NCBI RefSeq assembly: GCF_011075055.1
Contig: NC_058143.1
Coordinates: 11,733,057-11,797,056 of the forward strand
DNA: 64,000 nt
Source: Mangifera indica
Taxonomy: Eukaryota > Streptophyta > Magnoliopsida > Sapindales > Anacardiaceae
Direction of reading: 5' to 3'
Shown here: piece after piece, positions 34,033 through 46,435 of the stretch
Layout: every line of letters starts with the position of its first letter
How positions within the stretch are numbered: position 1 is the stretch's first letter
The notes under the pieces: model-generated
What the model was told of the DNA's origin: nothing
Databases searched by the model: none
Seen by the model: the letters and a program-made list of their open reading frames with translations, nothing else
Made by a program: the position numbers and the translations under genes

Positions 34033-34119
34033 GAACGATGGTCAATTGTCAGAGGAGACTGTTAACGATAATAAGCCCGAGCTCCCAGTCTGACATTTAT
34101 GTTAGTTGAGGCTGATAAG

Positions 34120-34600
34120 TGTATAAGACATTGCAAACTAGTATGACCCTGTTTTCATTATCCTGAGTTTCATCAAGTCAACAGTGAGTGTCAAATAAGA
34201 GAGTATTTTACTCTTGTTCTGTTAAAATTTTATGTCAAACAAGAGAATATTTTACTTTTTGTCCTGATAAATTTTATGCAAGTACTAGGTTTTTTTTAAG
34301 AATATAAATTTAAAATATTTAATGTATTTTATCATGTTTAATAACATGCTTATTTTCCAAGTACCAATTGTCTCCATATATTAATTCATATACTGTGAAT
34401 TTTATTGAATTCAATATTAGAGGCTTGTATAATTTCTCCATGTAATACCACTTTCTTGTCTCCATTAGAATAATTAATTAACAGTACCAAATCAGATAAT
34501 CATGTTTCTGAATCATTCAAACCCATGTATTATTCACAAGTCTAAGAGAAGAGGATTGGTTTCCATCTAAGAGAACCAGAAAATTATGATAATATAAGTG
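34120..34600. other. 3' flank of the ankyrin-PGG gene (unit B)
   Basis: Cluster-type PGG 3' flank. At 34587-34599 it has the empty site of the unit A MITE. Confidence 0.6.
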
Positions 34601-34629
34601 AACTTATTAGGCGGGCTCATGGCGTTAGG

Positions 34630-37063
34630 AGAGAGCTTCCATGATGAACACAAACACACTGCCTGCGTCTCCCCTGGAAATATGAAGCTCTTCACCCAGC
34701 TATGATGTTAGCAACCAAGACTGCACATCGCTGTTAGAGATTGAGATGAAGCTGTATCTTGGACTGGTAAAAAAGCCTTTCAATGGGGAAAGGTCAATCT
34801 TTTGTCCCAGAAATTCGTCATTGTCAGGTAAAACCATAGAGTCTGATGATATCATTGTTAGGTAAAACTATGGAGTCCGATATCTGAGGAGTCTCGATGA
34901 TGCCTTCTTCAAACTTGATCTAAACACAGAGAAATGAAATGGCCAATTAGAGATGAACCCAGACTTACAAATCTGGATGCGAAACCTGCACACGCTTGGG
35001 ACTTGGGACTTCATATTTGGCATTGGTACTAATGGAGGTTGCAGCCGATGGCCACACATATCCAAAGTCAGATTCTTAGATAGGGTTGGAGACAGAATCA
35101 AGCTTAACTAATCCAAACTCAATTGTCAATTTGACTCGAATGGCTCAAAACAAGCATAGTTTTGGTGAGTTCGAATCTAACGATTAATTTTGTACTCAAA
35201 CTTGAGGGTGTTCAGCTCACTAAATTCTTAAGCCTAGAAGAGTTTGATTCAGCTACAACAGAAGAGTTCTAGTCCATTTTGACTCAACTACATTACTATT
35301 ACAGTCGAATTCGAGCTCAGTTCCTTTTAGACTGAAATTTGAGCGTAGCTTCTTTTAAATTGAACCAAACTCCAAGTAATTTGAGATAAACTTGACTTGA
35401 ATCCACCTCCTAATAAGGGGAATATCCAGTATGATCAAGGACCGGTTTATATTGTTTCGAATCCCAAAAAATCATCTGACGATTGACCAGCAAAACTCAA
35501 ACTTAACTATAAAACAATTTAACTTTATATTTTATTGGCCAAGAGACTTATTCCCACCTAAAGTATAGTGAAAACTCAAAGTAATCCTTACTAACTTTCT
35601 AAAACCTAAATACTCACCTATCCATTAGTTTTGACAATTACAATCAGAGGTAAATCCTCATTTAAAGATTTTTATTTAAATAAAGAAAAATTGATTTTAT
35701 TTTAACCCCTTAGTTTTAAAAACTAATCATTTTCCCCCAGTTTATTTAAACAAACAAAAATTAATTTCTTTTTTCCCCCTTAGTTTTAAAAAACTAACCA
35801 TTTTCCCTTAACTCAAATTTTGAAACATTGCACTTACACCCCCAAAAGCTTAATTCCATCTTTCCAACGGTCGTACTTTTAGCATTCCTCCTTGGCGACA
35901 TCTCCCCTCCCTCCATGGTGATTTCCCAGAGTGGAAACCAACGAAAAACTGATTGAAATGGTCAGATTTTCTCACATGGATCTGTGCGATGCAACACCGT
36001 CCTACTGATTTGTGTGTCGACGATGAACTGATAGTTGCACAAGTTTGTATGATTTTTGCATAGATCTGTGTGAGAAAATCTAGCCATTTCGACCATATTT
36101 TTGGTGATTTCCGCATCGGGAAACCACTATGGAGGGACGGGAGATACTGCCGAAGAGAAACTTCAGAAAGAACAGTGGTCGGAAAGATAGAATGAAGTTT
36201 TTGGGATGTAAATGCAATGTTTCAAAGTTTGAGTTAAACAAAAATGATTAGTTTTTAAAATTAAGGGAAAAAAAGAAATAACTTTTCTTTGTTTAAATAA
36301 AAATTTTTAAATGATGATTTTATCCTCGACTGTAACAGCCGAAACTAATAGATGTGTGAGTATTTAGGTTTCCAAAAGTTAGCAAATAACACATTGGGTT
36401 TTCACTATACCTTGGGTGGGAATGAGTCGTTTGGTCTATTTTATCCGAGCCACTCAATCTTGACTACCCAGTTTCAAATATGATATATCATCTTAAATAA
36501 ATCAAAGATTCAAATCAACTCAAGCACTAGCAAGCCATAAAAATACCCAAATTTTAAAACAACCAAATTCAATCCCTTCACCATAATTTTCCCACAAACC
36601 ATAAAAGGGAAACAAGCACTTACGCAAGAATCTATTTGCTGTTAAGCAAAGTTAACGCCTCAGTTGGTGCGGGAGTCGGATTCTTAGCTTCAAGATGTCT
36701 AATAAGATCAACGATCTCCGTTCTCGTTTCGCTAGTCGTTGTCAACCCGTGATCGGTCCCATAGAACGAATCAATTAACGCCTTCTTCAAGTTTTCAATT
36801 TCCGTCATTTCTACGGGCTTCTCCTCCTCTGTTACGGCCACGGCGGCACCTTCGTCCTCCTTATCGGGATACCATTCGTCATAGTCCACGGCCCGAGCCA
36901 CGAACACCGGCCTTGCGCTCAGCTACTTCTCAGTGATTCTCTGCGAAATTTTGATCGAGTTTAGAGGAAGAATCAAAGGCTTCACAGTAGTGAGATGCTG
37001 ATGAGGTGCCGTTAAAGAAACGGTTTTGCATGGGAATTGAGTGAGTTGAGAGAGTGAAGCCAT
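34630..37063 (-). pseudogene. Plastid fibrillin pseudogene, unit B
   Basis: Exon 1 (37063-36624) starts MASLSQLTQFPCKTVSLTAP and continues with LKKALIDSFYGTDHGL, SETRTEIVDLIRHLEAKNPT and ALTLLNSK. It shares the TAG at 36925-36923 with unit A and has an extra TGG-to-TAG change just after LNSK. The later exons (about 35090-34650) are more damaged than in unit A, with a deletion near 34980. A hairpin MITE of about 900 bp sits in the intron. The stop shared between units means the gene was inactive before the duplication. Tail to tail with the ankyrin-PGG gene. Confidence 0.85.
35541..36448. mobile_element. Hairpin MITE inside the fibrillin intron (unit B only)
   Basis: Ends GGCCAAGAGACTTATTCCCA and (reverse strand) GACCAAACGACTCATTCCCA pair over about 145 bp. 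The flanks carry TATTTTATT on the left and TATTTTATC on the right. Unit A has the single, empty TATTTTATTC at about 14193. The 9-bp duplication and long ends suggest a Mutator-type MITE. The interior between the arms is about 600 bp without a supported gene. Confidence 0.8.
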
Positions 37064-37154
37064 TGACTCTTCAGTTTGTTGATTACAATGAGAAGTCTGT
37101 AAATAGACGAGCAGGCGATAGGCCAGAAATAACATGGGCACTAGGTTTTGTAAC

Positions 37155-38017
37155 CGGCCAAAGGCCAAATAACTAGGTCCCACCCAATGTTTACTGAATT
37201 AACAAAGTCTCACCGGTAAGTTTGAAAAAGCTAAACACTCACCCATTACCATATCTGTCAGTACATGTTAATATATTCTGTTAATTTTCAATTAAATTAC
37301 TGATTTATCCCTAACTCAAAAATGATTCCCAAATACTTAATTTTAACTCAAAAGACGTAAACCTATGTAAAACTTTCCTTCAATTTTTTTTTTTCAAAAT
37401 GCTTGTTTTTTTTCCTATCTTGACTCAGCAGACCCAGAAAATCTCCCCTCTTTGAATTTCCATCTCTGACTAAAATCTTCTTTCATAAGTTTTCCAAACC
37501 TGTTTTTCTAGGTAACATATGCCAACATCCAATTGACAGATTAATCATCATCCCAGACATGGTGGACGGTTGTAACTGTTGATGGTCACCAAACCGGAAA
37601 GAAAGATGAAAAGATTGTGAGAAATGGACAAAAGCGTGGAACTGTGGAAGTGGTATAAATATGGAGGTGGGTGGAAGGAAACTTTCTTTCCCTTTTTTTC
37701 ATATAAATGCTTGAATTTCCATCTCCAACTTTCTTTGAATTTTCTTTCTAGTCGAAGATGAAAATTCAAAGAGTCAAGAAAGGAGAAATCAAGCATTTAA
37801 AAAAAAAAAATTGAAAGAAAGTTCAATGTTTGTGAGATGGATTTACGTGCTTTGAGTTGTAATTGAGTATTTGGGAATCATCCTTTGAATAAGGGTAAAT
37901 CAGTAATTTAATTTGAAAACTAACAGAAGGTTTGACAGATATGAGTGATAAGCGGGTAATTGGGTTTTCAAACTGAACAGGTGGAAATTGTCATTTAAGC
38001 AAACCTTGGGTGGGAGC
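37155..38017. mobile_element. Second hairpin MITE next to the fibrillin promoter (unit B only)
   Basis: Left arm GGTCCCACCCAATGTTTACT and right arm CAAACCTTGGGTGGGAGCC are imperfectly mirrored. Inner arms (CACTCACCCATTACC vs GATAAGCGGGTAATTGGG) also pair. It interrupts the edge of the older hairpin that follows. The open frame 37796-37548 on the minus strand lies in a local inverted stretch and has no recognised family. Confidence 0.6.
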
Positions 38018-38640
38018 CAATACGCTATTCCCAACCTAGGTTAGCTTTAATATACTTTTATTCGCTAATTTTTGAAAATTCAAATATCAATCTATCTGTT
38101 AAATTTTACTATTATTATCAGAAATAAAATCATTTCGCTAAAAATTTAAAAAAACTAAAATTTTATTACATTTTCTACCTTAGTTTAAAAATTTAACAAT
38201 TTTTCTCTATTCAAAGTTTGAAAAGTGTCAATTTCCTCCATGAATTTTTTTTCTTCTTCTCTCGAATGACCATTCATCACGTTCGGCCGTCAACTCTCTC
38301 CCTCCTAGTCACTCTTCCTTCCCTCTTCGATCATCTTTATCTTCAATAAAGACAATTAGAGAGGGAAAAGAGAATAATTGGGAGAGAAAAAGCCAATAAT
38401 TAGAGAGAATGAATGGTTGCCCAAGATAAAGATTTAGAACTAAAGAGATGAATTTAAAAAGCTAGGGGGCGGTTCCTAAAATAGAAGTTTCAATAAAATT
38501 TTTAAATCATAATTTAATTCTGATAATAATAATAATATTTAATAGGTGAATATGTATTTAAATTTTTATCAGACAAATAAATACTTAAATTTTTTAAAAT
38601 TAATGAGATATAACTCCGAATTTACACAAAACCTTGGCCT
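38018..38640. mobile_element. Hairpin MITE shared with unit A
   Basis: Counterpart of 14930-15615: starts ATTCCCAACCTAGGTTAGC and ends near ACACAAAACCTTGG. Confidence 0.6.
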
Positions 38641-39212
38641 TTGTGATATCTCGATGTTGCCTGGATGAAACTTTGGGACAAGGACTTTGTCCTCGGATAA
38701 AATGGTTTTGTTTCGTGAGATTGTGAGGGCAATATTGGGTTTAGAAGGTTGGTGTCCAAATGGGTTGGATTATTGACACGTGGATGTTAAATCGAGATTG
38801 GAGGTAAGGAACGATTTGTATTTTATTCAGAATTAGTTGGTATGTAACAACACAATCATGTTGCTTTTGTGAGAAAAAATTAAGGTCTATAATTTTCTTT
38901 TCTGATTGGGCAACAAAATATCCTGCTAGTTAGTTAGTGTGACATGAATTTAAATCAAATTAAACTCAAATAAAAACTTACTCAAGCTTGATTTAAAATT
39001 CAAATATAGAGTTTGAGTTTGATTTGATCAAATGGTGAACATTAATTTTATAAATGATATTGAATGGCAAAAAAACAAAAATTAAGAAGATGATCACTAA
39101 AAAAAACTGTGAAAAAAAGGGAAAAATCTTTAAAAAAAAAAAGAAAGAGTTTCAACAAGCCTTTGAACTCATATTAAGCTATCAAATTGTAACTTAATCT
39201 GTACTCAAGTTT
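38641..39212. other. Intergenic sequence, no gene seen (unit B)
   Basis: Copy of 15616-16115. Confidence 0.5.
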
Positions 39213-39470
39213 GGAAAAGCCACATTGGACCACCACTATCATTTATACTACTACTTTTTTTTCTCTTAGGATTTTTACACACACAATTTCCTATATATGT
39301 TGCAATTGAGAAAACTTTACTCTTAAGTTGTATCATAATTTGTCTAAGAATCTGCATGTCACAAAGCCTCCACTACACATTGCAACTTTAGAACGAGGTC
39401 AATTGTATAAGAAGAATGTTAATCATAACAAGCCGAGCTCCCTAGTTTGAGGGATTTATATAAGTTGTCC
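39213..39470 (+). pseudogene. C-terminal fragment of a PGG gene (unit B)
   Basis: Counterpart of 16116-16345, slightly longer at the left (GGAAAAGCCACATTGGACCA). Frame broken by indels. Confidence 0.75.
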
Positions 39471-39938
39471 TAAGGCTAAATAAAGGAGGACAATATGTCT
39501 CTAATCCAATAGATATTACAAATGAGAGGAAATTCTGTTTGACCAAGTTAAGAATAAGTGTCAAATAAGAAAATATTTTAGTCTATTCTAATATAATTTT
39601 ATGCAAATGATGGGTGTCTTTTAGATGGTATGTTATGTTAAGTTTATAAATTCAAAACATTTAATCTATTTTTACAATGATTCAGTAAGATTTTTAGCTT
39701 ATTTTCCAAATATTAATTCTCTTCGTATATTAATTTTTCTCATTTGTTTACTTCAGAAACTTCTATTGAACTCAGTATTAGAGGCTTGTATAATTTCTAC
39801 ATATATATTTCAATTTCAATTCTCCAATTGAATAATTAATTAATAGTACCAAATCATACAATCATGTTTTTGAGTCATTCAAACCCAAGAATTATTACTC
39901 AAATCCAAGAGAAAAGTAGTATTCATATAAGGGAACTA

Positions 39939-40009
39939 GAAACTTATTGGGCGGATTCATGGCATCAAGGGAGAGCTTCCTTGATAAAGTATTTCGTGAA
40001 CACAAACCC
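39939..40009 (-). pseudogene. Remnant of a fibrillin gene 3' end (unit C)
   Basis: Third copy of the remnant at 201-273. The open frame 40343-39957 on the minus strand has no protein support. Confidence 0.4.
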
Positions 40010-40515
40010 ATGAGTATAGAAAGGCAAGAGGCAAGACGCAAAGAGAGAAAAAACAAAGAGACAGTGAAGGGATCACTAAAGTTATTGCATGGTAGCCATA
40101 AAAGAGTCCTCTTATGATCCGAGAGAAGAATTTAGAGCTTCCATGGTTGAGAAGATATTGGCAAAACGGATTGAAGAAGTCAAATATCTTTGAAGGCTGT
40201 TGAATTATTATATGTCCATGAATTCCAAGGAGCATTATGGGATTATACTTGAGGTTTTTTATGGCGTTTGTACTAGTTTGTTTGGTAAATGCCGTTGAGA
40301 TTATTTTTAAAATTAATTTAGAAACTATAGCTCTATTTTTCAATAAGCATGCATGCTTGTAAGAATATTATTACCAATTTTGTAATTATAACTCAAGGAA
40401 TGATCTTATATATACTTTCAATTATATTATAATGATATTGTACTAACTAATTTGTTATTTTTTATAATTAGATTAGATTACCACTTCGTCTATAAGTTAT
40501 GATGCACATGGATCT

Positions 40516-41180
40516 CAAACTTGTAACAGTTAAGATAAGAATCTTAATATATAAAAACATTGTTTATGTGTCCCATCAATAACCACTTTTGAAGCATGCT
40601 TTACTTATGGGTTTGTGTTCGCTATCTCCCTGATATGAAGAATAAGTTATAACACATTTCCCAATGACTATGTGTCAATCCACAAAGTTACAAAACTCGT
40701 AAGCAGTTAAGATGTGAATAAACACATTATTCATATGCCTAATTGGTATTTACTTTTGAAAGCATGCTTTACTTATAGGTTTGTGTTCATTGTCTCAATA
40801 GCATGGAGAATAAGTTATTTTGCACTTTCCAATGAATATGTGCCGATGTGCACAAGTCCAAAACTTGTAAGTGGTTAAGATAAGAATTTTTACGTATAAA
40901 CACATTATTCCGATGCCCCATTGGTATCCACCTTTGAAAGAATGCTTTACTTATGGGTTTGTCTCTACTATCTCACAGACGTGAAGCACAAGTTATTATT
41001 AACGCCTTTTTCATAGGTCCCAAACTTGTAAGTTGTTAAGATAAGAACCTTAATATATAAACACATTATTTATTTGCCCATCAGTATCCACTTTTGACAG
41101 CATCCTTTACTTATGGGTTTGTGTTCACTGTCTTATATACATGGTTATAAAGTATTTTTTAATGAATATGTTTCATTGAG
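40516..41180. repeat. Four tandem copies of a block of about 170 bp
   Basis: The core CAAACTTGTAA...GTTAAGATAAGAA recurs at 40516, 40691, 40861 and 41021 (periods 175, 170 and 160). Each copy continues with an ATATAAACACATTATT core and CTTTACTTATGGGTTTGTG. Units A and B have only one or two diverged copies, so this is an amplification specific to unit C. Confidence 0.75.
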
Positions 41181-41621
41181 AGTTAATACTTATTGTTGGG
41201 ATTGACAATCAAGGGACTAAACGTATCACTTATGAAGACATGCGAAATGACTCTAATATTATTGCTAACATTCATATTTAATAAATCAGCCCACTATTGA
41301 GATATTGTCCGTTATAGATACACAATCCATTGCTTTTGAACATATGCAAAGTGTTGTTCTTTAACAATTTAGGATCCCACAGACTACTAAGCTACTCTTG
41401 TCTTAGCAAGACTACGTATTGTGGATGTTCATACATACTCAATATACCTCCCATGTTTTACCTATTTGAGATTTGTCTTGAGATGTTATAAGGTAGTCCA
41501 ATTTTGGGTGAATCCAATTATCGGTTTATTTCTAATTCATTTGATTATAAACTATTAATCATCTTTTATGTTTATTATACTTTCACAACAGTAAAAATAA
41601 GAATGAACTTTATCTTTATTG

Positions 41622-42360
41622 CAAGGTTTTGAAAACCAGACGGACCGGCCGGTTTACTCGGTTGAACCAGATAACAGCTGCAAGTTTGGTCCAATTTACT
41701 TTATAAACTGGGTTGATTATTGATTCGATCAAATTTGGTCAAAATTGACGAACTGGATAAATCGGTTGAAATCGGCAGAACTAGGTTTAACCAATTTGCA
41801 TTTAATATACATTTTTGTCAACGTGATTGCGAGCCCTAACTTGTAAAACTTATCCCCCTTTTCATATTTTGCGCATTTTGGAACAGAGGCAGGGGCTTCA
41901 GTTCTTCATCTTTCAGTTCTTATAAAACTTATCCCCCATTTGGAACAAAGGCGGCAGCTTCAGTTCAATTTGGAACAAAGGCAACGTGGTTGTCTGCCAA
42001 TGGAAATCTTGCCCCGTATTGCAACTGCACCTCCTCTGGTTGCAGAGAGATGCCAAATAGCCCAAATTGTACAATTTAAAATTGGGAAGTAAGCTGAGTT
42101 GTCTCTGCTGCTTTGTTATAGAAACACTCATTTTTGAAAATTCCTAGCAACATATATAGTTCTATAGAATGCCACACTTCTAAGATCCCATCTTTTATTC
42201 TCATCATTAAAACATGTACTAAATTATTGATATTATTTAATAAATTCATTATAATTTGATAATAGGTTGAATCGGTCAAACCAGTTGGTCAAACCAATTA
42301 GTTAAACCATGAACTAATAAGATAATCGGTTCAATCACTGATCCGGTTTTAAAGACCTTA
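41622..42360. mobile_element. hAT-like MITE (739 bp)
   Basis: Ends CAAGGTTTTGAAAACC and, reversed, TAAGGTCTTTAAAACC; flanks CTTTATTG (41614-41621) and CTTTATTA (42361-42368). A paralogous empty site, AACTTTATCTTTATTATGTT, is at 44876-44895. An 8-bp duplication fits the hAT superfamily. The GGTT/AACC-rich arms are long and imperfect. Short minus-strand frames (42131-41913, 42279-42076) look incidental. Confidence 0.82.
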
Positions 42361-42800
42361 CTTTATTATATTCTCACTACTAGTATCAATGGGCTTTATC
42401 AATTATCTAAGCCAAGTAACAATACTTAGCATCCTCAAGTAATGTGGGATGTTTATATATATTCAATATTTCTCTCATACTTTACTAATATGAGATTTGA
42501 CTTGGGATATGAATTATAACACTAATAAAACTATGCATACATATTTTGAATATACAAAAACAATACACAAATGATATATCATCGTGTGATTGAGTAATTT
42601 TGAATTAAAGAGAAAATAATATCCAAACACATGATTACACATAATTTATGTATCTATTTTGTATATTTAAAATATATACACGTAATATTACTAATTACAA
42701 CATAACCCAATTTTGAGAATGATCAATATCTTTTTATTTGTATTATATATACTTTCATCATAGTAAAATAAGAATGAATTTTATCTTTATTATATTTCTT
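42361..42800. other. AT-rich spacer, no gene seen
   Basis: Cluster-type upstream sequence between the hAT-like MITE and the leader remnant. Confidence 0.45.
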
Positions 42801-43870
42801 TAGCCCATGAAGAATCTCAACCATAGGGGCATTCAAGTGAACTCGTAAAACTCTCCACTTCTACGTATTTGTATTAGCAAATTGTTAATATTTTACTAAT
42901 CCTTTTTTTTAAAATATGTCGAACTATACCAAATTTTATTTTTATTTTTTAATAAAATGAACCAAACACTTATATTTTTCTATTGAAAGAATTTAACTTT
43001 TAAAATTTTCTATATAAAGGACTAAATTTTTAGTATTTTTTTATTAAAGATACCAAACAAACACAATTAATATTGTTTGTTCAATGAAAAAATCTAAAAG
43101 CTTGATTTAGGAAAATTTAAAAGTTCAGTTTCTTCAATAAAAAATTTGTTTTAAACGTCAATGAGGGCTAATGACCCTATTTTCCCATCTAACTTATTAT
43201 ATATTTATAGGATAATATCACTTAGAGGTATCCAATAATGATATACTAAATTTTGTTTTTTTGTTCTATTGAAAAGACTAAATTTTCAAAGTTTACTATA
43301 TAAATTATCAAACTTTCAAATTTTAATATTAAAATAACTAAATTTTTACTATTTTTATTTAATGTATCAAACTAATCACTATGCTACTAAAATAAAACAA
43401 AATCAACAACACTACTTATGTTTGTTTGGTACATTTAATAAGATTTACCAAAAGTTTGGTTTTTTAATAGAACATTTTGAAAGTTTACTTTATTTAATAG
43501 AAAATTTTGTTATTTCAATTATTTTAATAAAAAAATGATAGATCGATTCCTATAAATATTTCAACAAAACTATGTACAATTAGTTATAAGTATTTAATTG
43601 GGCACCTAAATGATGTGTCACAATGTGATTGCGTATTTTAATTTAAGATAAAATATTATTTAATCATATAATGACAGATTATCTAGATACTTAATTGAAT
43701 ACTCAAAACTAAATACACAATGTAGTACTCAAGTATAATTATCTCTATAGTTATTTAATTTTGCTAAAGTTTTATTAACACTGTATTTGTATACAATGCT
43801 AAAATTCTTTTGTCTGAGACAAAATTTAAAGTGATTTTTTTAAGCTCAGCAAATTTTTCATTAATTATTT
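42800..43870 (+). pseudogene. 5' UTR exon and first intron of an ankyrin-PGG gene that has lost its coding exons (unit C)
   Basis: The leader GAAGAATCTCAACCATAGGG...CTCCACTTCTACGTATTTG matches the other leaders, but the donor context has decayed. Intron-type sequence follows, with GAGACAAAATTTAAAG and TTTTTTTAAGCTCAGC at 43820-43852 as seen just before ankyrin exons elsewhere. At about 43870 the homology stops and no ankyrin exon follows. Confidence 0.6.
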
Positions 43871-44960
43871 TTTGAAATAATTTTGGCCTTCTGTTAAATT
43901 AGTTTACTTTAGCTTCGACTACTTCAACTGAAGCAAGTAGCCAGAATAGAACTGTATCCTCTATATATAAGGCATGCATGTGAAGCCAACCGACCAAAAT
44001 TTTCTATTCTGTCATTCTATAGCATGCAATTTTAATCAGAAGGCTTCATGGACTCCATGTTACTTTCCATATTAACCCGCCTTTGAAAAAAAATGCCACC
44101 TAATGATAATCAATTAACAATACAAATATTCCCTATTTGGCTTCCAATCTTCTTCCTCCAACCTTATCTAATCTCTTGAAGATATGTGCTTATGCTTTTA
44201 AGCTCAAAGACATAATCATGTTCGAACTGACCCGCTTGCCAAATTTTATCAATCATGTATCATCTTTATCATATTTTCATTACCTTTTATCTTATATATA
44301 CTTTCAATCATATTATATTGATATTTTTTTATTATTTCTTTTTTATAAATAGAATCAGTGGCCACTTTGTCTATAAAACATGATGCATAAGAATCCTTAA
44401 TATGCAAACATATTATTCATTTACCACATTTGCTTTATTTATGGGTTTGTGTTTACTGTCTCATATATATGAAGAACAATTATAACATTTTTCCTAATGA
44501 ATATGTTTTGTTTAGCTTTATCTTTACCAGAGAGTAAGCATATCAACCGATTCAATATTAAAATATTATATACTTAAACACATAATCTATCATAGTTTAA
44601 CTTTTAGACTTAATAATCCAAAATATGTACACGTTTTGATAATTTAAATGCTAACAAATTAATAAACTATTTTTGTTTTTATCATCTTTAAGCTATGTAG
44701 AATGCTCATACATATTCAACATCTCTTCTGTACTTTATTGATGTGAGACATCTCTTAAGATATTATAACGTAACTTAGTTTTAGGTAAAATTGAATAACT
44801 GTTTATTTCTAAATCATTCAGTTATAAGTCATCAGCCATCTTTTATCTTTATCATACTTTGTAAAACAAGAATGAACTTTATCTTTATTATGTTCTCACT
44901 TTATCATTTACTCAAACAAAGTAACAATACTTTTCCATCTTCATTTACAAGGATAAAACC
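43871..44960. other. Intergenic sequence in unit C, no gene seen
   Basis: Contains cluster-type upstream DNA from about 44260 on, including the empty site of the hAT-like MITE (44876) and a TATA/(TA)n region at 44966-44992. Confidence 0.5.
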
Positions 44961-45434
44961 AATCCCTATATATATATATATATATATATATAAAAGGGTG
45001 GACATTGGTATGCTTTTTCTTTTCCAACATTAAAGCACATTGGTATCTTTATTATATAACATCACTTTTAAGGTATTTAAATATGAGATATTAGATGGAT
45101 TTTGTTTTTTTTTTTAATTATTAGAAAGATTAGAATTTCAAAATTTTCTATTACAATAATCAAAATTTCATTTTTTTAAATTAAAACTGACCACTTGAAT
45201 ATAAATGATATCACATTGTTTGAATTAACTTTTTCTACATTTGTTTAAGTTTTGATAATTCAATTAAATATATAAATAATATCACTTCATTTGAATACTC
45301 AAAATTGAATATATAGACCATGTTCTTTCTTGTTTCTAAAACAAATTTTAAAGAAAATTTTTAATCTCAACCAAGCTTCTATTGTTATTGTGTTTTTCTC
45401 CATCTACAAGAAGCTCTTGATCTGACGAGTCAAG

Positions 45435-45730
45435 ATGGGCAACAAAACTGATTTTTAAGAGTCTTATCAGTCAGCCCTGAATGACGATCGGAAATCTCTG
45501 AAGGGCTTCCATGAGAAACATAAACGTTTGCTGTCATATCCTGTGACGACCTCCAGGGACCATGCATTTCACTTGGCTGTGTTCAGCCCAAAAAAAGAAA
45601 GAACCGCTTCAAACTTTACATAATATTTCCAAAGAAGATTTTATCATGAGGCATGGCTATTTAGGAAAAATGGCTACGAGAACACTCCTCTTCATGAGGC
45701 TGCAGCCAATGGGAACCTAGAGGCCACATG
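45435..45730 (+). pseudogene. First ankyrin exon of the unit C pseudogene
   Basis: ATG GGC AAC AAA ACT GAT TTT TAA: the usual Leu-Tyr codons read Phe-stop, so translation ends after seven codons (TAA 45456-45458). Further on the similarity continues (TATCAGTCAGCCCTGAATGA, CATTTCACTTGGCTGTGTTC, CTTCATGAGGCTGCAGCCAA) with indels. It ends abruptly at GAGGCCACATG, where foreign sequence begins. Confidence 0.85.
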
Positions 45731-46435
45731 TCCTAGCGTTCTTTCAATGAGCACCAGAAGACTACCACGTGCTATGAAACCTCATCTTAACCTTTTACGT
45801 GCTCTGAAAATGTTTCACATGGCAACATGCACCCCTAGACACTCTTAGAAGACCATCGTGTGCGAACAGGAGTTTCCAAAACATTTTCACACGCCATAAT
45901 ATGTTACACGCATGTGTACACTAGAAGAAATATGTAACACGCTTGAACGAACCACAAAACTATCACACATGCTACCATACCTTCTGAACAGTGCTCACAC
46001 GCTGCATGAACCTATTTGCGCGCTTGCATGTGCTTACATCTGCTATTATGAGTGTGTCACGCGCCTCCATGCGCCAAATGTGTGTTCCTCCGACTATCTA
46101 CACGCTCCCTCACATGCTTCATCCACGACTTACAACCATACATGATCTTGAATGGCGCGCACGCTCACCTAGACGGGTTAATCTACACTGATCGGGTTGA
46201 TTCTGGGCATGATTTGATTCCATTTGACTTTGACCAGATCGTCTTAACGCTCTTGGCTTGCGAGTCAATCTTCCGGGTTTTCCTAAGTAAGTTTTGACCT
46301 ATGACTGTGAAAGAAACCCTAGCGTCGATTTTGTGACTCCAGCAATTCAATTCGCCGGTCATTGACGGTCTAACCGGTTTCTAAAGAGAAGTAAATTAAC
46401 CTATGACTTACGGGGGTGGCTATACGGGCAATTTC
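45731..46435. other. Unidentified 700-bp insertion replacing exons 2-3
   Basis: GC-richer than its surroundings and rich in CACGC/ACACGCT-type words. The overlapping open frames on the plus strand at 45912-46297 are Cys/His/Thr-rich with no family I recognise. The edges show no clear inverted ends or target duplication. It could be part of a retroelement or LTR, but this is not established. Confidence 0.45.

Larger units (their letters stand above)
16629..39739. repeat. Tandem segmental unit B of the ankyrin-PGG cluster
   Basis: Second copy of the unit, about 6.5 kb longer than unit A. The extra length comes from a 2,759-bp Mutator-like element, about 2.3 kb of ankyrin-PGG exons and introns that unit A has lost, and extra hairpin MITEs in and next to the fibrillin pseudogene. 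Unit B lacks the expansin fragment and the 471-bp MITE of unit A. Confidence 0.93.
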
